Assembly: GCF_014652815.1 (NCBI RefSeq)
Contig: NZ_BMZN01000003.1
Span: forward strand, 718,228-782,227
Length of the DNA stretch: 64,000 bases
Source: Alcaligenes pakistanensis
Lineage (GTDB): Bacteria > Pseudomonadota > Gammaproteobacteria > Burkholderiales > Burkholderiaceae_B
Reading direction: 5' to 3'
Made by a program: the position numbers and the translations under genes. The notes beneath the pieces are model-generated. The model was not told the DNA's origin. It saw only the letters and a list, made by a program, of their open reading frames with translations, and made no database searches. This document shows, piece after piece, positions 14,567 through 21,780 of this stretch. Numbering within the stretch: position 1 is the stretch's first letter; each line of letters begins with the position of its first letter.

Positions 14567-15109
14567 ATGCCCTCAATAACTTGGTTGCTACTGACCTATA
14601 AGGTTCCTTCCGAGCCCAGTGCAAAAAGGCTGGCTCTGTGGCGACGCTTGAAAGCCCTGGGCGCGGTGTATCTGCAAAACGGGGTATGCGTACTGCCCAA
14701 AACGGACGAGCATGTGCGCCGCCTGAAAGTGCTGGAGAACGACATCGCCACCATGGAAGGTGAGTGCGTATTGCTGGAAACCATTGCGCTAGACAAGGCA
14801 CAGGCCGACAAAGTCATCGCCCGTTTTACCGATGACCGCAACGAGCAGTACCAAGAGCTGCTGGGCCGTTGCAAGGACTTCGAGGCCGAAATCGCCAAGG
14901 AAATTTCGATCCAGAAGTTCACCTACGCCGAGCTGGATGAAGAAGAAACCGATCTGAAAAAATTGGAAAACTGGTTCGAAAAAATCCAGAAACTGGATTT
15001 CTATGGTGCCCCCCTGGCACAGGTTGCACAAGCGCGCCTGCAAGAGTGCAAGGCAAGGCTGGATGAGTACGCCCAAATGGTCTACGACGCCCATGAAGAA
15101 AACCGCTAA
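14567..15109 (+). CDS. ChrB N-terminal-domain protein
   Basis: A 180-residue protein matching the N-terminal domain of ChrB, the chromate-sensing regulator: 'WLLLTYKVPSEPSAKRLALWRRLKALGAV' then 'GVCVLPKTDEHVRRLKVLE'. The longer ChrB proteins also have a C-terminal part, which is missing here, so this is the short form. The second half is a charged helical region, probably coiled-coil. It overlaps the downstream MFS gene by 17 bp, which implies coupled translation and a shared job, perhaps regulating or assisting efflux of a metal oxyanion or another toxic compound. The substrate is not evident. Confidence 0.82.
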   Translation: MPSITWLLLTYKVPSEPSAKRLALWRRLKALGAVYLQNGVCVLPKTDEHVRRLKVLENDIATMEGECVLLETIALDKAQADKVIARFTDDRNEQYQELLGRCKDFEAEIAKEISIQKFTYAELDEEETDLKKLENWFEKIQKLDFYGAPLAQVAQARLQECKARLDEYAQMVYDAHEENR

Positions 15110-16319
15110 TTCTGCGCCAGCACCCGTGCCCAGCACCTCACGAGCCAAAATTCATCGCAGCGTCTGGGCACTGGGCTTTGTGTCCATGTTCATGGACATT
15201 TCTTCAGAACTGATCCACGCCCTGCTCCCCATTTACATGGTCACCGTCATGGGCACCTCGGTACTGGCCGTGGGTTTTATCGAAGGTATTGCCGAAGCCA
15301 CGGCTTCCATCATGAAAGTGTTTTCCGGAGCGGTCAGCGACCGCTTTGGAAAGCGCAAACTGCTGGCCGTCATTGGTTACGGTCTGGCCGCCCTGACCAA
15401 ACCCATCTTCCCGCTGGCTAACTCGCTGGATTGGCTGGTTGGCGCCCGCTTTGTTGACCGTATAGGCAAAGGCATACGCGGCGCACCACGCGATGCCTTG
15501 GTCGCTGATGTCACCCCGCCCGAACTACGTGGTGCAGCCTATGGCTTGCGGCAAGCGCTGGATACGATTGGCGCATTCATCGGCCCCTTGTTGGCTATCG
15601 GCTTGATGTGGTGGACGGCCAATAATTATCAGCTGATCTTCTGGGTTGCCGTACTGCCCGCCTTTGCCGCCATCGCCATCCTGGTGTTCTTTGTGCGCGA
15701 GCCCAAACTGCCCGCCAGCACCCGCCCCCGCAAACTCCCCCTGAATCGGGAAGACCTGAGCCGTCTGGGCTCCCGTTACTGGTGGGTCGTGGCGATTGGT
15801 CTGGCCTTCACCCTGGCCCGTTTCAGTGAAGCCTTCCTGATTTTGCGTGGAGAGGCCAGCGGCTTGCCTCCCATGTGGGCACCGGCGGTACTGGTCGTCA
15901 TGGGTGTGGCTTTTTCCCTGTCCGCCTATCCGGCAGGTGTGCTGTCGGATCGCATGCGTAAAACCGACCTGCTTTTGATGGGCGTCACCCTGCTGATTGC
16001 CGCAGACCTAGTCCTGGCCTTTGTCCCTGGCTTGCTAGGACTTGGCTTGGGCGTTGCCCTGTGGGGCCTGCATATGGGTTTTACCCAAGGTCTGTTCAAC
16101 GTACTGATCGCTGACAGCGCCCCCGCCGAACTGCGCGGCACTGCCTTTGGCATGTTCCATTTGCTGACTGGCATTGCCCTACTGCTGGCCAGCGTCATCG
16201 CAGGCGTACTCTGGGATACCATCGGTTTCCAAGGTACCTTTGCCGCTGGTGCTCTATTTGCCGGCCTGACCTGCGTAGGTCTGATTGCATTGCGGCGATC
16301 CCCTCAAGGGGCTTTCTGA
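15093..16319 (+). CDS. MFS exporter coupled to the ChrB-like protein
   Basis: A 408-residue MFS transporter with twelve membrane segments. The 2-3 loop motif is 'GAVSDRFGKRKLLAVIGYGL', and 'DRIGKGIRGAPRDALVAD' is characteristic of a subfamily often found near metal or toxic-anion resistance genes. I choose the ATG at 15093 inside the upstream gene; the earlier start at 15003 would add 30 residues with no family match. The 17-bp overlap with the ChrB-like gene suggests one transcript. It probably exports a toxic ion or metabolite; chromate is one candidate by association only. Confidence 0.85.
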   Translation: MKKTANSAPAPVPSTSRAKIHRSVWALGFVSMFMDISSELIHALLPIYMVTVMGTSVLAVGFIEGIAEATASIMKVFSGAVSDRFGKRKLLAVIGYGLAALTKPIFPLANSLDWLVGARFVDRIGKGIRGAPRDALVADVTPPELRGAAYGLRQALDTIGAFIGPLLAIGLMWWTANNYQLIFWVAVLPAFAAIAILVFFVREPKLPASTRPRKLPLNREDLSRLGSRYWWVVAIGLAFTLARFSEAFLILRGEASGLPPMWAPAVLVVMGVAFSLSAYPAGVLSDRMRKTDLLLMGVTLLIAADLVLAFVPGLLGLGLGVALWGLHMGFTQGLFNVLIADSAPAELRGTAFGMFHLLTGIALLLASVIAGVLWDTIGFQGTFAAGALFAGLTCVGLIALRRSPQGAF

Positions 16320-16345
16320 AAGAACAGGCCGACATTCTGAACTGC

Positions 16346-16384
16346 ACCCCAAAAGTTGGACCCTGATCCAATCTTTGGGGTGTT
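16346..16384 (+). terminator. Terminator with IS3-end-like arms
   Basis: ACCCCAAAAGTTGGA and TCCAATCTTTGGGGT form a near-perfect stem across CCCTGA, followed by TTTTTT. It ends the MFS transcript. The left arm, with the preceding TGAACTGC, resembles inverted-repeat ends of IS3-family elements. Confidence 0.75.
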
Positions 16385-16394
16385 TTTTATCTCA

Positions 16395-16781
16395 TCACTC
16401 AGCAACCGCGGCGATGCACTCGATTTCCAGCAAGAACAAAGGATTCCCCATATCTGCCGCAATCGTCGTACGCGCCGGGTATTCGCCATCCTTGAAGTAG
16501 CTGCGGTAGATCTCGTTCATACGTGCAAAATCACCCGCATTTTTCAGGATCACATTAGCTTTGACAATGTGGTCCAGGCTGGAACCTGCCTCTTCCAACA
16601 GTGCTTTTACATTCGCCATGACCTGATGCATCTGAGCATCGAAGTCGTTTTCAGCGATCTGGCGATCGTTGAAAAAACCGGGCTGGCCCGAGACAAAAAC
16701 GAAACCATTGGATCGCACAGCGGGCGACAAGGGGGCACGTGGGGGAGTCACTTTGTCGGACCGGATAATTTCTTTAATCAT
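16395..16781 (-). CDS. RidA-family enamine/imine deaminase
   Basis: A 128-residue RidA/YjgF/UK114 protein with 'FVFVSGQPGF' and the C-terminal 'YPARTTIAADMGNPLFLLEIECIA' strand. The arginine that binds the substrate carboxylate in active RidA proteins corresponds to the R in PARTTIA. It hydrolyses reactive enamines/imines or related intermediates in the cytoplasm. I start at the ATG at 16781, which has AGGAG six bases upstream. It is the last gene of the GntR-FAH-Bug group and probably acts in the same degradation route. Confidence 0.92.
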   Translation of the reverse strand: MIKEIIRSDKVTPPRAPLSPAVRSNGFVFVSGQPGFFNDRQIAENDFDAQMHQVMANVKALLEEAGSSLDHIVKANVILKNAGDFARMNEIYRSYFKDGEYPARTTIAADMGNPLFLLEIECIAAVAE

Positions 16782-16843
16782 ATTCATCTCCTGGTTAGTA
16801 GCTTGAGCTCGACTGGCTCATTTATTCGTATTCTTTAAAGGGT

Positions 16844-17818
16844 TTACTGCGCACTGGCACCCGATGCCTGGACAACTTTGGCGGCCATTTCCATTTCAGC
16901 TTTCAAATACTCCGCAAATTCGGCTGATGTGGTTCCAGCAGGCTCCAAACCTTGAGCCAGCAAGCGCTCGCGGATTTCGGGCAGGTTCACAATGCGTACC
17001 AACTCGGCACTAAGTTGCTCCACAATCGGTGCAGGGGTACCCGAGGGAACAATCACGCCATACCAAGAGTTGGAGTTCATGTTGTCCACGCCCGCCTCTT
17101 TAAAGGTAGGCACCTCCGGGATGGACTCTAGACGTGTGTCATTAGCCAAGGCAATCGCACGTAGCTTGCCGGATTTCACATGGGGCAAAACATCCGGCGT
17201 GTTGGCAAACATCATATCCACATGGCCGCCCAGCAAATCATTCAAAGCTGGAGCCTGCCCCTTGTACGGGATGTGCAGCACATCAATCTTGGCTTCTGAC
17301 TTCAAGCGTTCGATAGCGATATGCGGCGATGTACCGGCACCAAAAGACGCAAAAGACAGCTCGCCCGGTTTAGATTTAGCAGCGGCAATCACATCGGCCA
17401 GGGTTTTAACAGGTACATCGGGATTCGCCACCAGCAAATGCGGTGTGTAAGCCACCCGGCTGACTGGCGTAAAGTCTTTTATCGTGTCGTAACGCAGGTT
17501 GTCATACAGGCTAGGATTGATAGCAAAACTATTGGCCACCATACCCAAGGTGTAGCCGTCCGGTGCCGCACGAGCCACGATCTCAGTACCAATAACCGTC
17601 CCTGCCCCTGGCTTGTTGTCGATGATGACGGGCTGCTTGAAATCATCCGACATTTTCTGAGCCAGACTGCGGGTCAGATTATCCAGCGTACCGCCCGCCG
17701 GGAACGGAACAATGATGGTGATGGGTTTAGTGGGATATTCCTGTGCCGACGCAAACGAAGGCACAGCCGTTAAAGCGCTTAATACAGCCACGCCTGACAG
17801 GATTAATTTAAAGCGCAT
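16844..17818 (-). CDS. Bug/TctC-family periplasmic solute-binding protein
   Basis: A 324-residue protein with a Sec signal peptide (hydrophobic core to about residue 23, cleavage near ASAQ-EYP), then the Bug signature 'YPTKPITIIVPFPAGGTLDNLTR'. Such receptors bind carboxylates or amino-acid-like molecules for TctAB-type uptake and are strongly expanded in Alcaligenaceae. No TctA/TctB genes are nearby, as usual for orphan Bug receptors. The ATG at 17818 is preferred over a TTG at 17827. It is 11 bp after the FAH-family gene. Confidence 0.93.
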   Translation of the reverse strand: MRFKLILSGVAVLSALTAVPSFASAQEYPTKPITIIVPFPAGGTLDNLTRSLAQKMSDDFKQPVIIDNKPGAGTVIGTEIVARAAPDGYTLGMVANSFAINPSLYDNLRYDTIKDFTPVSRVAYTPHLLVANPDVPVKTLADVIAAAKSKPGELSFASFGAGTSPHIAIERLKSEAKIDVLHIPYKGQAPALNDLLGGHVDMMFANTPDVLPHVKSGKLRAIALANDTRLESIPEVPTFKEAGVDNMNSNSWYGVIVPSGTPAPIVEQLSAELVRIVNLPEIRERLLAQGLEPAGTTSAEFAEYLKAEMEMAAKVVQASGASAQ

Positions 17819-17829
17819 AGTCGTCAACC

Positions 17830-18747
17830 TTACTCAATAGTAGTGACCAGCTCGCCGATTGCAGCGATGCGAGCCTTGATGACATCGCCCGGTTCCAGAG
17901 AGCGAGGGGGTTGCATGGCAAAGCCCACCCCAGAGGGTGTACCCGTCGCAATAATGTCCCCCGGCTCCAAGGTCATGCCCGCCGACAACTGGGCGATGAT
18001 GTGGGACACATCAAACAGCATGTCCGAGGTATTGGCGGATTGGCGCAGTTCGCCGTTCACTTCCAATTCAAGATCCAGCGCGTTGGGGTCTGCAATAGCC
18101 GTCTTCAGGGTCACCACGGGCCCAATCGGGCATGTGCCGTCCAGAGATTTGCCCTTGAACCATTGGCCATGCAGCGCTTGCAGGTCGCGCGCCGTAATAT
18201 CGTTGATCACCGTGTAGCCAAAGACATAATCCAACGCGTCTTCAGGGCTAATGTCGCGGCCTTCCTTGCCGATCACAATGCCCAGCTCCACTTCGTAATC
18301 CAGCATTTTGGTATGAGCGGCATGACGGCTGACCAAAGCCTGATGCCCGACTACGGTAGTAGGCGGTTTGCTGAAAAACTCCAGCGCCTTGGGGAATTCA
18401 TCTGCAGCACGACCACGTGCCAGATTGCCTTCCACGATATGGGCACGGTAGTTACGGCCTACACAGAAAATATTCTTAGAGGGGTTGGGGATCGGGGCCA
18501 GAATGCACAGATCCTGGGCGGCATAAATAAGGGCATCGGCTTGGCCCGCCTGCTCCAACAAGAGCTGCAGGCTGATCAACACCTCATCACCCATAAAAAT
18601 GGCATCGATGACTTCTGTGGGAGCCGGGCGACCGCTTAAAGGATGTTCAACCCTCTTCCAGGCCTGCGTCAGATCCAGCACGCGATCATCGTCCAGCATT
18701 GCGCCCAAACGCGTTTCCCCCGCGTCTACAAACGTCAGTAACTTCAT
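17830..18747 (-). CDS. Fumarylacetoacetate hydrolase-family protein
   Basis: A 305-residue FAH-superfamily enzyme. The metal-binding site is visible in 'DYEVELGIVIGKEGRDI' (acidic ligands) and 'GYTVINDITARDLQ', and the C-terminal 'GDIIATGTPSGVGFA' loop is typical. Members hydrolyse or isomerise 2,4-diketo or 2-hydroxymuconate-type acids, or act as hydratases or decarboxylases. Its ATG overlaps the stop of the GntR gene (TAATG), showing translational coupling. With the Bug receptor and RidA it suggests a small carboxylate catabolic operon. Confidence 0.92.
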   Translation of the reverse strand: MKLLTFVDAGETRLGAMLDDDRVLDLTQAWKRVEHPLSGRPAPTEVIDAIFMGDEVLISLQLLLEQAGQADALIYAAQDLCILAPIPNPSKNIFCVGRNYRAHIVEGNLARGRAADEFPKALEFFSKPPTTVVGHQALVSRHAAHTKMLDYEVELGIVIGKEGRDISPEDALDYVFGYTVINDITARDLQALHGQWFKGKSLDGTCPIGPVVTLKTAIADPNALDLELEVNGELRQSANTSDMLFDVSHIIAQLSAGMTLEPGDIIATGTPSGVGFAMQPPRSLEPGDVIKARIAAIGELVTTIE

Positions 18748-19421
18748 TACAGCGAACCTCCCGATGGGATATTGTTAGAACTGTTCAGGGTTTGCGTCAG
18801 CAATCCTTGCACGTGCTCACGCGCCAATCGGTCAGCCAGTGCCCCGTCTCGTTTTTCAATGGCGTCGATCATGGCCAGATGCTCGGCCAAGGACTCATGC
18901 GCACGCTTCAGGCGTTCGATGGTTTTGGTCTTGAGCATGTCGCGGTGCCCAAAGGACTTCCAGACTTTCTCCAACAAGCTGTTGGCGGCCAAGCGCATGA
19001 TGGCGGCGTGAAACTCCACGTTGGCAGCGGCGTACTCACTGACGCGCTCCTCCAGATTGTCTGGATTGAAGGGTGCAAACAGCGCACGCAAGGCATCTAC
19101 ATCCCGCTGCGAGGCATTCAAGGCGGCTTCACGGGCTGCAAACGCTTCCAGCTCGATACGCAGCTTTAGCCATTCGATGTAGTCCTTTTTGGTCAAAGGC
19201 GAGAGCAAAGCACCGCGCCGAGGCTCCATCGTCAAAATCCCCTCTTGCCCCAAACGCAGCAGCGCTTCTCGCACCGGCGTACGGCTGACATTGAGCATCT
19301 TGGCCAGTTCCTCTTCCCGAACCCGCACCGGCTCATCAATGTTTTTCACCAGGCCAAGAACGTGAGCACGCACCGACTCATACACCCCATCGCTGTGACT
19401 TGCTGTTTTGATCGTGGACAT
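18747..19421 (-). CDS. GntR-family (FCD) regulator, second copy
   Basis: A 224-residue GntR/FCD regulator with 'VREEELAKMLNVSRTPVREALLRLGQEG' as the DNA-binding region and an FCD domain with 'AAANVEFHAAIMRLA'. The ATG at 19421 has AGGAAA just upstream and replaces the longer start at 19439, which has no ribosome binding site. It heads the FAH-Bug-RidA operon and probably controls it. The TTGTATACAA palindrome upstream suggests autoregulation with a binding site similar to that of the first GntR protein. Confidence 0.92.
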   Translation of the reverse strand: MSTIKTASHSDGVYESVRAHVLGLVKNIDEPVRVREEELAKMLNVSRTPVREALLRLGQEGILTMEPRRGALLSPLTKKDYIEWLKLRIELEAFAAREAALNASQRDVDALRALFAPFNPDNLEERVSEYAAANVEFHAAIMRLAANSLLEKVWKSFGHRDMLKTKTIERLKRAHESLAEHLAMIDAIEKRDGALADRLAREHVQGLLTQTLNSSNNIPSGGSL

Positions 19422-19452
19422 TGCTTTCCTATTTTGCATTCATTTTTTATGA

Positions 19453-19463
19453 ATTGTATACAA
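19453..19463 (-). promoter_or_regulatory. TTGTATACAA operator overlapping a -10 element
   Basis: TTGTATACAA (19454-19463) is a perfect 10-bp palindrome 33 bp upstream of the GntR start. On the minus strand TACAAT (19453-19458) is a near-consensus -10 that it overlaps, consistent with autorepression. The -35 element is not clear. Confidence 0.55.
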
Positions 19464-19604
19464 GATTGAATATTGGTACACATTAGTGTTTGTACGAACA
19501 AGCCAGCTTCAAGCACCGATACGTATTTACTCGTTGCCTATCTGTCACATGCCTGTCTAGTGAGCTGGCTAATCCAAGTGAAGTGGGGCAACACAAGACG
19601 CAAA

Positions 19605-19638
19605 AAAGCCCTGACAAGCAGACGCTTGCCAGGGCTTT
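19605..19638 (-). terminator. Intrinsic terminator of ssb
   Basis: AAAGCCCTG and CAGGGCTTT form the outer stem and CAAGC/GCTTG the inner stem, closed by AGAC. The A-run at 19602-19607 is the U-tract on the minus strand, just past the ssb stop. Confidence 0.85.
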
Positions 19639-19667
19639 GGATGTTCAGTTCTGCTAAGAGCTAAGCC

Positions 19668-20201
19668 TTAGAACGGAATATCGTCATCCATATCGGCCAG
19701 ATTATCCGACATAGGCGCAGTATTACGTGGGGCCTGTTGTTGTTGCTGTTGTTGCTGCTGAGGAGCTGGGCGTTGAGCGCGTTGTTGTGGGGCAGGAGCA
19801 CCACCGCCAGCGCCGCCGCCGTATTCGCCACCACCCATGCTGCCACCGCCGCCGCTCATATCGCCATCACGGCCACCCAGCATTTGCATTTGCTCGGCGA
19901 TAATTTCCGTGGTGAAACGCTCCTGACCATCCTGGCCTGTCCATTTACGGGTGCGCAGACGACCTTCTACGTAAACAGGGCGACCTTTACGCAGGTACTC
20001 ACCTGCAATTTCAGCCAGACGGTTGTAGAACACCACACGGTGCCATTCCGTTTCCTCGCGCTTTTCGCCGGAGGTACGGTCTTTCCACTGCGAAGTCGTG
20101 GCAATGGAAATATTGCAGATGGCCGAGCCTTCCGCGCTGTAGCGTACTTCTGGGTCGCGACCGAGATTGCCCACCAGAATGACTTTATTTACCGATGCCA
20201 T
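19668..20201 (-). CDS. ssb: Single-stranded DNA-binding protein
   Basis: A 177-residue SSB. The OB-fold (residues 1 to about 108) starts [20 protein letters not shown]. It is followed by a glycine-rich, then glutamine-rich linker that includes a run of nine glutamines, and the acidic tail MDDDIPF that recruits partner proteins. It binds single-stranded DNA as a tetramer in replication, repair and recombination. The glutamine run is encoded by a CAG/CAA repeat at about 19737-19765 that could vary in length by slippage. It lies beside an MFS gene and divergent uvrA, an order I associate with Bordetella relatives. Confidence 0.97.
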   Translation of the reverse strand: MASVNKVILVGNLGRDPEVRYSAEGSAICNISIATTSQWKDRTSGEKREETEWHRVVFYNRLAEIAGEYLRKGRPVYVEGRLRTRKWTGQDGQERFTTEIIAEQMQMLGGRDGDMSGGGGSMGGGEYGGGAGGGAPAPQQRAQRPAPQQQQQQQQQAPRNTAPMSDNLADMDDDIPF

Positions 20202-20457
20202 GAAAAAATCCTGTAGTCAAAATTTCAATATCAAGCCGTATTATCGTGGATTCGTGCCTTAATTAACACTCCCTTCCCACTCCAGAAAGGGCAGTTTTGT
20301 CCATGCAAACGATCCACGTACGACACGTTGAACTGCACATCAGGCTCACCGCAACGCGCAGCCTGCCATGCCCAGCTCGTAATTCTTAGGGCCGATCCGG
20401 CCACTTTACTTGCTGCTGCCTGCCACGTCTTCGTGCAAGCGTAACAGGCAATGCCCA

Positions 20458-21669
20458 TCAGTATTTATCTTTGAAACCGCGTGCTGTCAGCAGCCAAAGC
20501 AGGGCCAGGCCTGCGCCCACCCACAATACCCACTGGATCTGCCCTTGCCCTGCCAGCACACCTCCGATCAGCCCGCCGGCGAATACGCCCAGGGATTGAG
20601 AGGTGTTGTAAAAACCCAGCGCCAAGCCTTTATATTCTGGTGGTGCCACACGCGACACCAAAGACGGCTGCAACGCTTCCAGAATGTTGAAACCAATAAA
20701 AAAGAAGGTCAGCGCAGCGACCATCGGTGCCAAGGAAGCACGAGCCCAAGGCATCACCGCCAAGACCACCACCAGCAACAACACCGCCAGCTCCAGCGCT
20801 TGTTTATGTCGTTTGCGCGTCTCGGTCCAGAACACGGCCGGCACCATCAGCACAAAGGACACCAGGATGACAGGCAGGTAAACCTTCCACAAATCCTGAG
20901 TGCCGTAACCGCCCAAGGTCGCCAAAATGCCAGGCACCACGATGAACAGGGACATCAGGATAAAGTGCAGACAGAACACACCAAAGTTCAGACGCAATAA
21001 ATCCATGTGGCGCAGCACCTGCCCGGCAGTGACCTGCACGATGGAAGCCGGCGCTTTAGGCGCACTGGGCACCACAAAGGCGGCAACCAACAGACATACA
21101 AAGCCCAGCAAGCTGATGGCCCAGAACAGCCCGGACAGGCCAAACTGCCCCACCAGCACCGGCGAGAGCACCAGCGATACGGCAAAGGACAAGCCAATTG
21201 AACCGCCCACCATGGCCATTGCCCGTGTACGCACCTCCGGCCGTGTAGAATCAGCTACCCAAGCCGAGATTGCAGCAGAGACTGCACCCAGGCCCTGAAC
21301 ACATCGACCGACGGTTACCCAATCAATACTCTGGGCCATCGCCGAGATCACCCCACCGATCACGAACAAGGCCATACCGATCACGATAATTGGCCGGCGC
21401 CCAAAGCGGTCCGAAGCCATGCCCAAGGGAATTTGCAAGACGGCCTGAGTCAAACCATAGGCACCGAGTGCCAAACCCACACGGGCAGCATCGTTTCCGC
21501 CAGGCAGGGAGTGGGCGGCGACCGCAAAGACCGGAGTCAGTAAAAACAGACCCAGCATCCGACAGGCAAACAACAAGGCCAACAGGATGCTGGCCTTACG
21601 TTCCTGCGGAGTCAGACTTAGACGCGCTGGGCGAGCCCCGGCCGTATTCATGGTTTGGTGTGTACTCAT
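20458..21669 (-). CDS. MFS transporter next to uvrA
   Basis: A 403-residue DHA1-type MFS transporter with about twelve membrane segments and the 2-3 loop motif 'GMASDRFGRRPIIVIGMALF'. The substrate is unknown. It is divergent from uvrA with a gap of about 110 bp and followed by ssb on the same strand after a 256-bp gap. In that gap I see nothing convincing; a 75-residue frame there lacks coding character. The ssb-MFS-uvrA arrangement is probably ancestral in this family, not a sign of transfer. Confidence 0.88.
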   Translation of the reverse strand: MSTHQTMNTAGARPARLSLTPQERKASILLALLFACRMLGLFLLTPVFAVAAHSLPGGNDAARVGLALGAYGLTQAVLQIPLGMASDRFGRRPIIVIGMALFVIGGVISAMAQSIDWVTVGRCVQGLGAVSAAISAWVADSTRPEVRTRAMAMVGGSIGLSFAVSLVLSPVLVGQFGLSGLFWAISLLGFVCLLVAAFVVPSAPKAPASIVQVTAGQVLRHMDLLRLNFGVFCLHFILMSLFIVVPGILATLGGYGTQDLWKVYLPVILVSFVLMVPAVFWTETRKRHKQALELAVLLLVVVLAVMPWARASLAPMVAALTFFFIGFNILEALQPSLVSRVAPPEYKGLALGFYNTSQSLGVFAGGLIGGVLAGQGQIQWVLWVGAGLALLWLLTARGFKDKY

Positions 21670-21780
21670 TTAATACTCTGTCACAACTGGGCTGCCAGAG
21701 AGCCCGGCCACCCGATCACATAAATCCTGACGCAACGCGCTATAGTAGCAAGTTGCCTTTTGACAAGCCTAAATAAAGCG

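Noticed and set aside
20231..20458. A 75-residue minus-strand frame between ssb and the MFS gene
   Set aside because: It shows no family resemblance and no ribosome binding site and starts exactly at the MFS stop codon; probably a chance frame.
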